From Ceratothoa steindachneri (Eukaryota > Arthropoda > Malacostraca > Isopoda > Cymothoidae), in assembly GCA_963969495.1 (NCBI GenBank), contig OZ018321.1, positions 193,128,087 to 193,192,086 on the forward strand: a DNA stretch of 64,000 nt, in the 5' to 3' direction. Below, piece by piece: positions 1 through 11,798 of the stretch. A program made the position numbers and the translations under genes. The notes beneath the pieces are model-generated. The model saw only the letters and a program-made list of their open reading frames with translations, made no database searches and had not been told where the DNA came from. Numbering within the stretch: the first letter of the stretch is position 1; every line of letters starts with the position of its first letter.

Positions 1-446
1 GTCACATCAAGTTATTGTTGGATTCGACCTGGTCACATCGTTATTTTTTTATTCGACCTGGTCACATCATGTTATTTTTGGATTCGATCTGCTCACATCA
101 AGTTATTTTTCGATTCGACCTGGTCACATCAAGTTATTTTTGGATTCGACCTGGTCACATCAAGTTATTTTTGGATTCGGCCTAGTCACATCAATTTATT
201 TTTGCATTCGACCTGGTCACATCAATTTATTTTTGGATTCGACCTGGTCACATCAAGTTACTTTTGCATTAGACGGGGTCACATCAAGTTATTTTTGGAT
301 TTGACCTGGTCACATCAAGTTATTTTTGGATTCGACCTGGTCACATCAAGTTATTTTTGGATTAGACCTGGTCACATCAAGTTATTTTTGGATTCGACCT
401 GGTCACATCAAGTTATTTTTGGATTATACCTGGTCATATCAAGTTC
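1..446. repeat. 31-bp minisatellite at window edge
   Basis: About 14 tandem copies of a 31-bp unit containing GGTCACATCAAGTTATTTTT followed by GGATTCGACCT. Copies differ by point changes (for example CATCAATTT for CATCAAGTT) and the last ones decay near 430-446. The array runs off the left edge, so its true length is unknown. An apparent open frame across it arises only because the unit lacks stops in one frame. Confidence 0.93.
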
Positions 447-1647
447 CGAATCCTTCTTTGGAGACCCTGCAAGAGAGCTAAATTCGCAATTGTGGTTCAC
501 GGATATTATTTAAACGATGTCCCAGTGAAGTCTCTTCCTCTATCTTCTTCACTTTTCCTGCAGTACTCTCGTTTTATTTATCTTTCATCTTTCCTTCCCT
601 CTTCTCGTTCTTTTTACACTGAATAAAGATATTTTCGTTGGTTAGGTCAGTATCTTGCTCTAATTTGAAATTATTATTCAAAAAATGTCTAACTATCGAA
701 AAAAGTGGTTGTAGCACAATCTGACGCGTTATTTGTTTATTCTTTTGTGGGTCCCTGTAAACCACACATGTACGACTGTATGCTGTGTTTTGTAGTCTGC
801 ATGTAATCTCGCCAATTTATATTAAATCCTGTATATGTTTTCTCAGCATATTATCTTAATAATGTATATTTGAAAATTATTATTGGTTCGGTTTCATAGA
901 TCCATAATAGAATGATCCCAATTCATTTTTATGTAAACTTAAGGACACGACTTTGTATATTTGCCACCTTTGAATCGGCCCCGCGATCCGATGGGGGCAA
1001 AATGGACGACGAGAACAAAACGGCCTTTTCCGGGAGCGGTGATGAAATGAGGGCGACTCAAATCTTAGAAATACTTTTAATTGATGTTTTTCAATGGGTT
1101 TAACGCCGTTCTTCCTACTGAGTTGGGTTTAACCGGAGCTGGGAGAGAATAACTAATACATAAAATGACAAAAAATAATAAATAGAAATGTAACGGGAAT
1201 AACAAGCAGTGTAAAGTCATGCAGCCGCCGCCCACATGAACTTGAATTGTTGTGAGGAGAAGGGTTCTTTAAAGCATCCGAAAACTGTCTTTATGATGCC
1301 AGATTTGAGATACGAATTAGAATGATTTTGCTAAAACAATTTAAAGCTCGTGAACGGGTAAATATGTTCACATCTCACAACTTTACCACTTTCTGAACAA
1401 TTTAAAATAAAATGGCTCATTTATTTATGAAATTATCAAATAAAAAAATATCCGTCTACTTTTTCTTCATTTTCCAATCTCCTCATATAATTAACTCCTA
1501 CATGGTTTTCTTTACTTAATGTCTAACATCTTTTGAAATTTCAATACCATACACAGTATTTGAATGTAATCTACTATTAACTACTTATCTAGGTCATAAT
1601 CCCTCAAAAAGAACACTTTCACTTCTTGATGATTAATAATAAATAGT
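447..1647. other. Unassigned AT-rich sequence
   Basis: No supported gene. Around 960-1060 there is a short GC-richer patch with a brief open stretch, but no homology I recognise and no splice context I trust. The rest is AT-rich with scattered stops in all frames. Confidence 0.5.
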
Positions 1648-2575
1648 TTGCCCCCAAAATCGAAGCAGTTGAAATCATTCAAACCCTGCCCCCTCTACAG
1701 CATGATTCCATTGACTGATCACCAACGAATCTTTATCACCGAACAACAGCATAAACATGTATTCTTTATTACCACGACTATACGGGGCTTTTCAAGCTTC
1801 ATGTTGGAAATAATTCAACGTAACAACAATGCAAGGAACTCTCAGGAAATGGCGAAAACATGGAATGGTTTAACTTATGAATAAAGGCAATTCCGGACGT
1901 AATAGAAGCAAAACTACTGAGTCAAAGATCGAAAGAGAGAAGGGAATGATTAGCGATCAATGGACGAAATCATTGAAAAAATTGGCTGCTGAGTGAGACA
2001 TTTGAAAATAGAAACTATAAGAAATATTCTAAATTTGAACTCCAGCTCAAACCGTAGAAACTGTAATTTTCACAGCAACTCGTCATCAAAGTCAGCTCAA
2101 ATAAGCAAACATCACATTCATCGGTGAACACCACATTTATTTGCACGGCATGATGAACAAACATCATAGTGAAAGGGGTCAGTCAACTTATAAACCCATT
2201 GAGTGAACTGAGCGGAAACACGTTCAATGGGCCCTACTTTTGTCAACATTCTCAAACGGGGCCAGCGGTGAGAGTTACGGCTGAAAGATACTTTAGTATA
2301 CGCTGAGTTCTGTTTGCAAATGAAACGTTACCTAACGAATGGTTTAGCAAGTTAGAAACATATACCACATATGAATCCATGATGTGGCCGAAGGATTAGT
2401 TTCATGGAAGATTAAGATCGTATCAATCAGCATTTCCCGGCCAACCACGTCCCCAGACTTGCCTCCTCTTGACTTCTTTCTTCTCTGAAGTTTCGTCAAA
2501 GAAAGAGTTTTCCGAAACACGTCATCTTCTATCGTCGAGCTGGAGAAGACTTTAAGAAACCATCGCTTCTATAAA
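1648..2575 (+). pseudogene. Decayed mariner-like (DD41D-type) transposase
   Basis: A plus-strand remnant of a transposase of the DD41D (rosa/visitor-like) branch of the Tc1/mariner group. The clearest part is the C-terminal catalytic region near 2430-2575, which reads TSPDLPPLDFFLL then VKERVFRNTSSSIVELEKTL. This matches the family block around the third catalytic acidic residue. Further upstream (about 2110-2250) a stretch starting FIGEHHIYLHGMMN resembles the D1 region, with the expected DE replaced by GE. The N-terminal part (1690-1900) has only a weak resemblance to the HTH region. Stops and frame changes occur throughout, so no product is expected. I saw no terminal inverted repeats. Confidence 0.5.
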
Positions 2576-2579
2576 CACT

Positions 2580-3003
2580 GATATTTTTAACATATATAAA
2601 ATTTTATAGAAGTATAGAATCAAGAGCAGGAAAGACCTTTAGATCGGTTCTATTAAATAGTCGTATAAAAAGTTGGAAAGGTAATGTAAAAAAGGTATTT
2701 GCAAGATCTTTAGAGTAAAATAAACCCCGTGGAACGTTAATGGAATGGTTATATTCCGAGTGCTTTAATATTTTGTTAGGTATTCGTCCAATTTATTTTT
2801 AAAAACGTTGATTGACGCTTTTTGAACTACATCAGCTGCGAGTTCCAAGTTAAAACTTTTTTATAAGAGAACAATCAATCTACGTCCGATTTTCTTCTAA
2901 TAACGCTTAAATTTCAATTAATAAGCATATGTTTGCCTGATGATTTCAGTGCATTACAAAGGTAAATGAAATTTCATATTATCCCAATGGGGATTAAATA
3001 GAT
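2580..3003. other. Unassigned AT-rich spacer
   Basis: AT-rich sequence between two transposable-element remnants, with no feature I can support. Confidence 0.5.
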
Positions 3004-4060
3004 TTGTCTCATTCATTGACTTGGAAAAGGCTTTCGATAGAGTTAACAGAGAGTCACTTTGGGAGGTTCTGGTTGGTGAAAATTATACTATACCACCTAA
3101 ACTTATACGGACCAGTAAAGATATGTATTCTGTGTGCATTAGTAAAGTCAGAGGCAATGGTTTTGAAATCGAAAGGTTCAGCATAAACACACGGGTGGCA
3201 ATATGTCTACTCAACACTGTTTTTTACCAAATGTATGAAAGACATAAATATTGGAAGCCATGAAGAAGTTATGCTAGCTTATGCCGATGACGAAGTCGTA
3301 GTACTGTGGTAACCAACAATGTATTAGATCTGCAGAAACTTATAAATGAGTGGTATGAGCAGAAATGGAATGAAAATAAACACTGATAATGGTAAAATAG
3401 AATTCATCACTGTTAATAGGACAAATAAAGAATACGAGGTATACATGGACACCAAAATATTCATCAGGTTAATGAATATACATACCTGGGAGTGAAGATG
3501 GACGATAGAAATACTCAAGAGATTGAATTCAACAACCGTATAATAAAATATAATAATAACCTAATGTTGATGTACCCATTATTAAAAGATAAACATATCC
3601 CGAAAGAAAGCAAGCTACTAATTTCCACACAATCCTGAAAGCAATACTGACATATGGTAACGAGAATTGTGCAGTGACCAGCAGAACTGAATGAAAAATT
3701 TAAGTGGCCGAGATGCAAGAATTGAGAACAATAAAGGGAGTTACAAAAAGAGACCGACATCAGAATGCAAAGATAAGAGCTGATCTGGACGTCGAGTCAA
3801 TACTGAACATTGTAGAGCAAAGCAAACTTAGATGGTATGGTCATGTAATGAGAATGAACGAGGGGAGATATCCAAAGAAGTACCTCCCATGGAGACCTCG
3901 AGGAATAGATCAGCCGGCCGACCAAGAAAAGGATGGATCGAGGATGTGGAGAGGGCGCTGATACGAAGAGGAAAAACACTGACGGAAGTGAAGGAGCAAA
4001 GCAGATACGAAGACCGAGCATAATGGCGGTGGTTTCGGATGAGTACGCCAACTAACAGAT
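3004..4060 (+). pseudogene. LINE ORF2 fragment (reverse transcriptase and C-terminus)
   Basis: Plus-strand remains of a non-LTR retrotransposon polymerase. From about 3010 the RT motif A region reads FIDLEKAFDRVNRESLWEVL. Near 3270 a YADD box (AYADDEVV) is the catalytic motif C. Around 3480 the frame reads YTYLGVKMDD, and near 3700-4050 the C-terminal region reads RWYGHVMRMNEGR, then AGRPRKGWIEDVERAL and a final WRWFRMSTPTN. These blocks are typical of RTE/BovB-like or related LINEs. The reading frame changes several times (for example between 3263 and 3320, and between 3700 and 3830), so this is a pseudogene. The 5' part with the endonuclease is absent. I am confident it is a LINE, less so of the clade. 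Confidence 0.75.
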
Positions 4061-4369
4061 AAGTATAATATACCAGGCGGATGATAATGATGATTATCAA
4101 AACAATTCAAAATTTTGAATATTTCTTTGTAATAATTGGCAGCTAAGACGCCTCTCTTCAATCGAGAGCAGTTTCATTTCTTTAAGTCTGTTTTCATATA
4201 GGGTTGTTTCAATGCTCCAGAATTATCTTTTTCACCTTTCGCTGTATCATACCTTTGCAGATAAGGAGATCAGAGCTCAGCTGCGTATCGCAATAAAAGC
4301 GATTTTATTTGCCTTTTGAAATATTTGGACAATGTTTCGAAAAATTGAAGTAACTCAAAATTAATACAC

Positions 4370-5990
4370 AGTGACCGCCTATCATGTAATCAGTTTCCAT
4401 TTCAATACCCGATGTTTATTACCTTGCACTTATTGAGAGTAAAATATACCTGCCATGTTATTGACCAATTAAATATCTCGTTTAAGACTTGCAGTCTAAC
4501 CTTTTTCAAATGTTTCTTATGGGGAACAGAATCAAACGCCTTTTCAATGTCAGGGAAAATAATGTATGACGATCATACTTTTCGGTAATATCGGGAAAAA
4601 ATTCTAACAAATTCGTCAAACATGCGCGACGTCTTCTGAATTAAATTTTGGTTATCTAAGTATTCCTCGATTTTATCTCTTACAATTGACTTCGAATGCT
4701 TACCTACAACCAACGTTAAACTAATAGGTCTTTAATTGTCTGCGAAATACATTAAGAAAAACTTAATGTCATATCAATTAACACTCCTAAAGTCCTCGTC
4801 TTGTACTGAGTTCAGCCAAAGCCCATAGTTTTCACAACTAAATTCTACATTATCCTTTAATTTTCATGACTTTGTAATTTTGATGGTTAAAACCCATCTG
4901 CCACCTTTGTGGTATATTTATTTGAGAGAAAAAATACATATTCAAATAAGCGTTACAAAAAAATAGTTAATAGTGGGGGAAAAAGTTGAGCGGAGAAGAG
5001 AAAGTTACACAAGTACTAGTAAGAAAAGAAATGTGTTCTCCAGTTACTACCGGAGGTCATATTTTTTTATATTTACTCAGTTATTTTAATCTTTTGTATT
5101 AAATGAGCTTAGTTCTCCAGGACATATTGTGCCCAAGGCACTAACTTATTTAAATCACTCTGAAGTTTAAAGTTATCCTTTTAAAAACTACTAATAGGGT
5201 GCATGAAAATTAGCTATACGTAAAACAGAAAAAATAGGCTCAGAACCGATCCCACACACTCTGACATTACTCCATCTATCCAATTCAAATATCACCAACA
5301 TATAAGATGCATTTTGAACTTATAAACTAGTATTAAATGCAGAACCTTGTGAAAGGATTTGCTAACGTCTAATTAAATTGTTATATAAGCCAGAAATTGC
5401 AGTCATTTTGTTAAACATGAGCTACCTGTTTTAAATCCAGGCTGAGCATCCCTTATCAAATCATTTACAATAAAGATGCTCCGAAATCCATTTAGTAACT
5501 ATTTTCTCAAGACTTTTACTAACTATACAAGAATACTTACTGCATTATATAGTTTTGAGGGTCCTCTTTACTTCCATTCTTTAAAATGGTTAGTAGATTC
5601 GGTCTTTTCCAATCATTGGGGACTTCTCCAAGCTCTAGTCAGGTAATATTCATTTTTAAGGTTACTGCAATGTTTTTTTACATCTCTTTTAACTCAGAAT
5701 AAATATTAGAAAAATCGATTATTTCGCTGGTTTTCCTATCTACATTTATCGCAAACAAACACACCCTCTTCCTAAGCTAAAAGTAGCATGAATTAAACTA
5801 TTTTGATTATCTTCTGTATATACTGAAGCAAAATTATCATTAATTGCTTCAAATCTTCCTTCATCAGTTTCTTTCACAACTCTTTCATAGTTAAAATCGA
5901 CCCTATTTTATCTTTAAGTCTATTTAAACAAACTAAAGAATTTTCTTAGATTATTATTGCTATTTTGAGCTAATTTATGACAACTAGTGG
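4370..5990 (-). pseudogene. CR1-like reverse transcriptase remnant
   Basis: Minus-strand translation shows, in order, a pre-RT segment KETDEGRFEAINDNFASVYT (about 5870-5810), RT motif 1 region ELGEVPNDWKRPNLLTILKN (about 5640-5580), KSLEKIVTKWISEHL (about 5510), then RPISLTLVVGKHSKSIV (about 4740), DIEKAFDSVPHKKHLKKV (about 4550) and a decayed thumb. DxxxAFD is RT motif A. The order and spacing are those of CR1/L2-type polymerases, which copy LINE RNA at a nicked target. Frameshifts and stops are frequent and the YADD motif is not readable, so it is dead. Confidence 0.65.
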
Positions 5991-5999
5991 TATTTTTTT

Positions 6000-7098
6000 C
6001 AGTGCTGGGAAATCGAATCAAATTCGAATCGATAAACCTTTAAAATATATATTTTCAAACTCGAATAAAAAAAATCGAGCAGAAAACCTTTTGAAAACAT
6101 GAACCGAAAAGAATGAAAAAAAAACTCGATTTCGAACTTGAATCCATTATAAATATAGGTTTGAAACGAAAACGTCGAGTATCATTAATAAAATAATTTA
6201 GTAATTCCAAGAAATAACGGTGGTTTAACTTGCGAATAGTAGGTAAATGTATATTTTAATCTTTCGTCCTAATCTTGTTTTGCTAATCACAGAATGACCC
6301 AAAGCGAAACCTTTCTTCTGTTCCGAGTTTTTAAATCCCTAAGAGATTTTGAATTTAAATTTATGTCAAATATTTTCACCGTATGACTGTTAAGTTTGTT
6401 TTTAAAAGAGCTTAAATTGTTCTTAAAGATATTATTTGTGTTATGTATGTTTATTGCATAATATTTCAATATAATAATGAAAATTTGTAATATATGCTTT
6501 ACCAGTTTTGTGCACAATGTTTTAATGTACAATTTTTAAAAATGCTTCGTGGGTTCTGTATTTTTATTGCATAATATTTCGATAGAGAAAAAAAATGTAG
6601 TATTCCATTAAAAACTTCCATTTGACTTCGTTTTTTTCATCCTTACATACGCTTCCCGTGCATTGGGACTTTGCGAATATTTTACCCATTAATTTCAATA
6701 GAAAAGTACACAGTAAATTTGGGTTTCTGGTACATATGGATAACGATTGTAAACAAGAAATAACACAGTAAATAACGAATTTACTCGTACCTAAACTCAA
6801 GGAAAATGTATAATAAGAGGGTAAAAAGTTTTATAAGTTACTTTGTTATAAATTATATTTTACGGAAAAAAACATATAGATCTCTGAAATAATAGATTTA
6901 AGCATATAAAATGCAGGCTGAATTCGAACTCGAATGGAATTCAAATCCAAATCCATATTAAAAAAATCGAAAAGCTGAAAAATTTGAATCGAAAAAAAAT
7001 ATACAAAACTCGAATGGAAATCAGAATTGATATTTTAAAAAATGCCAAACTCAAATCAAAACTCGAAACGATATTCATCATTTCAGTTCCCAGCCCTG
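6000..7098. mobile_element. Non-autonomous hAT element with 8-bp target duplication
   Basis: The left end reads CAGTGCTGGGAAATCG and the right end, on the other strand, reads CAGGGCTGGGAACTGAAA, giving imperfect terminal inverted repeats of the CAGNGNTGGG type common in hAT elements. The flanks are ATTTTTTT (5992-5999) and ATTTTCTT (7099-7106), an 8-bp direct repeat with 7 of 8 matches, the hAT target-site length. The 1.1-kb interior is AT-rich, has TCGAA-rich subterminal sequence at both ends, and no transposase. It lies inside the CR1-like LINE and is therefore younger than that copy. Confidence 0.75.
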
Positions 7099-7899
7099 AT
7101 TTTCTTTTTTTTAATAGTCTTATTTACCTCCTTCGTAGTCAATCTATAATAACTTATATTTTCAACTTTATTTTATTTCTTTAATTTTTAGTGCGCCCTC
7201 TCTTTCTTAGAAAATTGTCTATCTCTTGATTCCATTATAATGACTTCCTCCATTTCAACAAAATGACCTTCATTATTATTCACTGGTCAGAGCCTCTATC
7301 TAATATATGCTTAAGTAATAACAGCTTATCCGGAAAATGCGTGGCACTTTGGAACAATGATAATAGGTGTTCATAATTCAATTAAGTCAATTATAAAGTT
7401 AAGATTTTGTTCTACAACATTTTATTGGTTTGAAAAAGAACTTGACGAAAGCGATGGAAAAATGAATAACATCACCTCTGCCATATGATTACTCTGTTTA
7501 ACAAATTCTAACCAGCTTGTTATTTTCAAAGTTCGCTTATTTATTTCTTATCACAGCTTAGTCTTAGTTATTAGTTCAACTAAGTTAACTAATTTAGTGG
7601 TCATTTGTCCTTCATTAGGGAGATATGGGTTTTGCTGAAAATTGCCTGCGTAGCAATTCTTATTTCTTTTATGGAATTTTGTTTATTTTTATTAAAACTA
7701 ATAAAATTATAAATGGTTGAAGAACAAAATGGTAAATATATAATTTATTAAAATTACTTGAAAATATATATTTTTTCAAACGGCACGAAATTTCCAGATG
7801 ACTTAAGAATTTATATATGTATTCTTACCTCTAAAATTAACATCCCAGTTAATCTAATTAAGTAAGTTTGGCAGCACTCCTTAATTCACTTTATGAAAA

Positions 7900-8330
7900 T
7901 TTGAAGTTTTTCTGCTATTTGTAGATATTTAATCTTCCCCTAATCCTAAGTTAAAGCGAACTATCTGATTATGATTATTTTCTAATGTGTCCCCAATGGT
8001 CAATTTCTGAACATAATGATAATTGGTTGAAAGAACTAACTGTAATATATTGACACCTTTTGTTGGCTCAATTATAATTTAAAAAAAATATAATCAAAGA
8101 ATTAAACTGAATTACAACTCTCTCTCATCGTATCATAATTACCCTGTCCACCAATTTTTAATTAAAATCGCCAAAAACAACTGCATTTGTTCGTATCCTT
8201 TACTTATTTTCTGTATCATTAGATCATTAAGATCGTGTCTTCTCAGGTGGTTTGTAAAAGACTCCCTAATGTATGCTCCCATTTTTACAAGTTCAACGTG
8301 CTTTATGGTTCAGATTACCTTTGAAACCAT
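7900..8330 (-). pseudogene. CR1-like endonuclease (EEP) remnant
   Basis: Minus strand, about 8270-7920: the frame reads LRRHDLNDLMIQKISKGYEQ, then after a gap GVNILQLVLSTNYHYVQKLT, then TLENNHNQIVRFNLGLGE. This corresponds to the end of the apurinic/apyrimidinic-type endonuclease of CR1-like LINEs, where the family pattern is NILDLVL followed by the SDH motif; here SDH reads NHN. The domain nicks target DNA for retrotransposition. Stops interrupt it. It lies upstream of the RT remnant on the same strand, as expected for one ORF2. Confidence 0.6.
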
Positions 8331-8760
8331 GCTATTTTTATGTAATTATTTTTCTGACCTCCAATCTCACCTTTCCTTGGACTACTGTACCTATTATAAC
8401 CGTTTACATCAAATTCACTTACATTGTCGTTAAATTTCATTTCATTAACCCATGATTCCATTACGCACCGTAAATCTCTGTAATGTCATTATCAATACTA
8501 ATATAACAAAATAACTCATTCTTGTTTAACGACTAGGAGCATTTGTATAGACAAGTTAACCCCTTCTTTCCTTAAAAAACCTTTTTTCAAACTAATTCAC
8601 GCAATTGACCTTGTCACTATCAACTACTATTTTCTCTGTCTTAAAGTTCTGAAAACATATTCATACCTATCATACAAAATATCTACTCATGTCCTGCTCA
8701 GATGTAGCAACTAATTGCATGCATTCATCCTTACAGAACAACCAAAGAGTTCCCCTTAAA

Positions 8761-10569
8761 CCGTTTTATTACATAGTCAGCTCTTGATTCATAATGTTGT
8801 GAAGAAAGGATAAAATGACTTCAGGTCCAAATACAAGTCCTGTATTCAAGAGATAAAGTTCATATACCTTCAACAATATATTAGAGCTGATTGAAAATGT
8901 ATTCGTTAATTAAGCAAAAAATGGTATTTAATATTAAAAAATAAATAATCCAACAATGAGTAAAAACTAGTTACCAATCCTACTAGTGGTTTGTTCTTTT
9001 ATAAGTCCTTATCGTTCAATGACTCAGCGCTCTTCAATGGCTCATTATTCCGCGAAGGCTGAATCAAGATTCACATATCTCAAGCTTGATCCAAATACTG
9101 ACGGAGATTCGGATGTTTCATTGCCATCGAAGAGGAGTCCCAAATTAGATGGAAGGACATACTTATACAATATAATTTATAATAAATTCGGACACAGTTA
9201 AAAAAACAACGAACAATGTGGTTCTAAATAAATAGAAACAAAAAAACAAACTAGAGAATTTCCGTCATTTTTTAAAAAAAGATTCTTAATAAAAGCGAAA
9301 CCAGGGGAAATATCTGGCGGGTATAAATCCCGAATGACCAAGAATGGAAGTTACTTATGACCTTAAGGACATAAGATGAGATACGCATCTCTTCCAAACA
9401 TCCATCCTACAATGAATTAATTATTGCCGAATCACTTTAAGATGAATTGGCTACCCAATGCGAAATCTACGGGAATAATCCGATAGTTTTAGTCATTCCA
9501 TATGGTTCTTTTTACCTTATTTCCTTACTAATGTCTAAATATCAATTAGATCACATCTTTCTTCCATTTTTATTATCAGTAAAACACAATTCAACAGATC
9601 TTTGCGAAAAGACATTCTATGATTATCTTCTTATCACGACCAAGCAACATAGATTGATATATATGCCTAAAACTACCAACTGCATTTAATTCCCACCCAA
9701 TATAATAAACAAACCTTTTATTTAATCTTTCATTTATCCAAAGTGATCATAATTAATAATTTATACCATAAATACGGAAGTAAAATCATTTATTCTTCTC
9801 CGCTCTCCCAAGATGACCGGCATCTTTGTTTGATGCTCAGAAGCAGCTGAGAGAAAGACAAGAAATACTTGTTTAGTTTTCATTTTAAATTACTTGAGGG
9901 TTATTTTTTTTTGGGGGGGGAAACCTATTTTTTATAACAGAGAAGAAGGAGATTTAGTTAAGTGATGGTGTATATAACTGTCTCCAATATAATTCGACTT
10001 TGGGTTAATAAGACTTTTTAATTATATCATTTAAAAGAGTATTAGTTGTCTCGAAAATAGTTGTGAGTAGAGAAAGAATTTCGAGGAAGAGAGGTTCAAA
10101 TTTAATCAAATTTGAGCTCTTCGGAATGTTGAAAATAAGAACTCTCTTTTTTATATGCGGAACAAAGTTAAATAGTTTTCAATATGTAGGAGGCATTGGC
10201 TCTATAATTAGCACACTTATACAGACATGAACAGACTTACAACATACATATACACAACCCATGTGCATTTAAAAACTAAATGTAGGTAAGAGGGAAAAGT
10301 AATATGATTATTCGTGTAGTGTGTGTACATGTGAGAGAAAGAGATACACACATATGTACAGATAGTGAGAGAGAGAGAGAGAGAAAAGGATAGTTTGTTT
10401 AAGACTAGCATTTAATCTATAATAATAATAATAATGTAGTAGCGAATTTACTACCAATTTCCCCTCGTTTAAGCTCCACAGTTTAGGTAGGGATTTTCTA
10501 TGAAGAGGGTTTTGGGTGTTGCAGGAGGTTACTAGCCCCAATGCTCTCAGAAATATCTCCTGCTATGTA

Positions 10570-10573
<4 letters not shown>
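8761..10573. other. Unassigned AT-rich sequence
   Basis: No recognisable gene. It holds a run of about 8 G near 9914-9921, a (GA)n tract near 10368-10385 and a short (AAT)n tract near 10423. A segment near 9138-9200 is similar to one near 63545-63610 (see findings). Confidence 0.45.

Positions 10574-10654
<81 letters not shown>
10574..10654. repeat. (TA)n microsatellite
   Basis: About 80 bp of pure TA dinucleotide. It generates spurious Ile-Tyr open frames on both strands. Confidence 0.98.
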
Positions 10655-10655
<1 letters not shown>

Positions 10656-10847
10656 TTTTATTATGGCGCAACTTCGTTTCCTCAGCCAGATGGCTGAAAG
10701 GCCCGCTGAAGCCGCTGAACTGCCTTTCTCATGCGCGGAAATCGAGGGATGGGATAATTTCTATGTTATATTTATTTGGGGAATTTAGGTGAACGAATAA
10801 GAGGAAAGTAAAAAAGATAAAAGCTAAGGAAAGTGAAAAAGTAAAAG

Positions 10848-11640
10848 CTAAACATTATCTAATGAATCAAACTTTTTAATGTCTTTGTAAATTTGAGCAA
10901 CTAACTCTTTTCCTATATTTCGTTGCCTCCCTAAAAAAAAAAATAGCACATATGACTCGATCAGAGAACGAGTGGTTTCACATTCTTTTTTTATTCCGGG
11001 ACGGAGATTATTAATACTCCTGTTAAAAGTAACCAACGTGATTACTTGGCACAAAGTGACTCTCTGTGTTTGTGCGGGCATCTGTTTCTGGATCTTTAAA
11101 GTTCAAAGAGTGGTTGACAGTCAAATGTTTATGCTGCATCTCTGGCAAGGATTCTATTCCATTGTATGCACGCCACTTATCAAAAATTACAGTCTTTCCA
11201 GGCAATACACATTCTTTAATTATAGATAATAATGTTTCTGCCGATCTATCAGTAACTATATACATGAAACACTCGCCCGTTTCCCTCCAAATCCCTCCCA
11301 AAACCCAGTGCATTGGTAAAACCCTCCCGACATTGTTCTTTCCTCGTGAGAACAAGGATTCATCTATTTCTACTATCAACCCATCTCCACAATCTTTATA
11401 GGATTTCGGATTAACGAATTAGCTCACACTTTACGGAGATAGTTCTTTCAGTATGCAATAGCATTGCGTGGCATTTTTAGTGGTTCTTTACAAAAAACAG
11501 TAGTTATTAAGTTGTTGCACCATTCATGAACGAAAAAGATGATTGTTTCCATAGGTATTTTTTGTCCCTACTAAGCAGGTATCGCTTCTCAATCCGGATT
11601 TTCTTTTGCACCTTCCTAGCAAGTTTGTACGCTGTCATTT
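10848..11640 (-). pseudogene. Merlin (IS1595/ISXO2-like) transposase remnant
   Basis: Minus-strand DDE transposase of the Merlin superfamily, the eukaryotic relatives of bacterial IS1016/IS1595 elements. The central segment (11379-11023) begins IVEIDESLFSRGKNNVGR, holding the first catalytic Asp, then HWVLGGIWRETGECF and a second-Asp block TVIFDKWRAYNGI, where family members usually have SDxWRAY. The third block (DPETDARTNTESHF) carries the expected Glu region. The C-terminal tail (about 11040-10860) continues in another frame with RSLIESYVLFFF, resembling the family LLxSYLxEFxWR block. Residues before the first Asp (11640-11400) are recognisable but shifted and stopped. At least two frameshifts make it inactive. 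I did not identify its terminal repeats; a (TA)n tract adjoins the 5' side. Confidence 0.75.
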
Positions 11641-11659
11641 TTTAAGGGTGAAAACAATG

Positions 11660-11795
<136 letters not shown>

Positions 11796-11798
11796 ACA

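Larger units (their letters stand above)
4200..8760 (-). mobile_element. CR1-like LINE, minus strand, split by a hAT insertion
   Basis: Read on the minus strand, fragments occur in the order expected for a CR1-type LINE: endonuclease (about 8330-7900), linker (about 7110 and 5990-5800), and RT (about 5660-4370). A 1.1-kb non-autonomous hAT element (6000-7098) interrupts the linker, and the linker frame resumes across it. The element is heavily decayed and its exact ends are not visible. A second block of RT motifs at 4780-4370 beside one at 5660-5380 suggests either one copy with an internal insertion or two overlapping relics. Confidence 0.65.
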
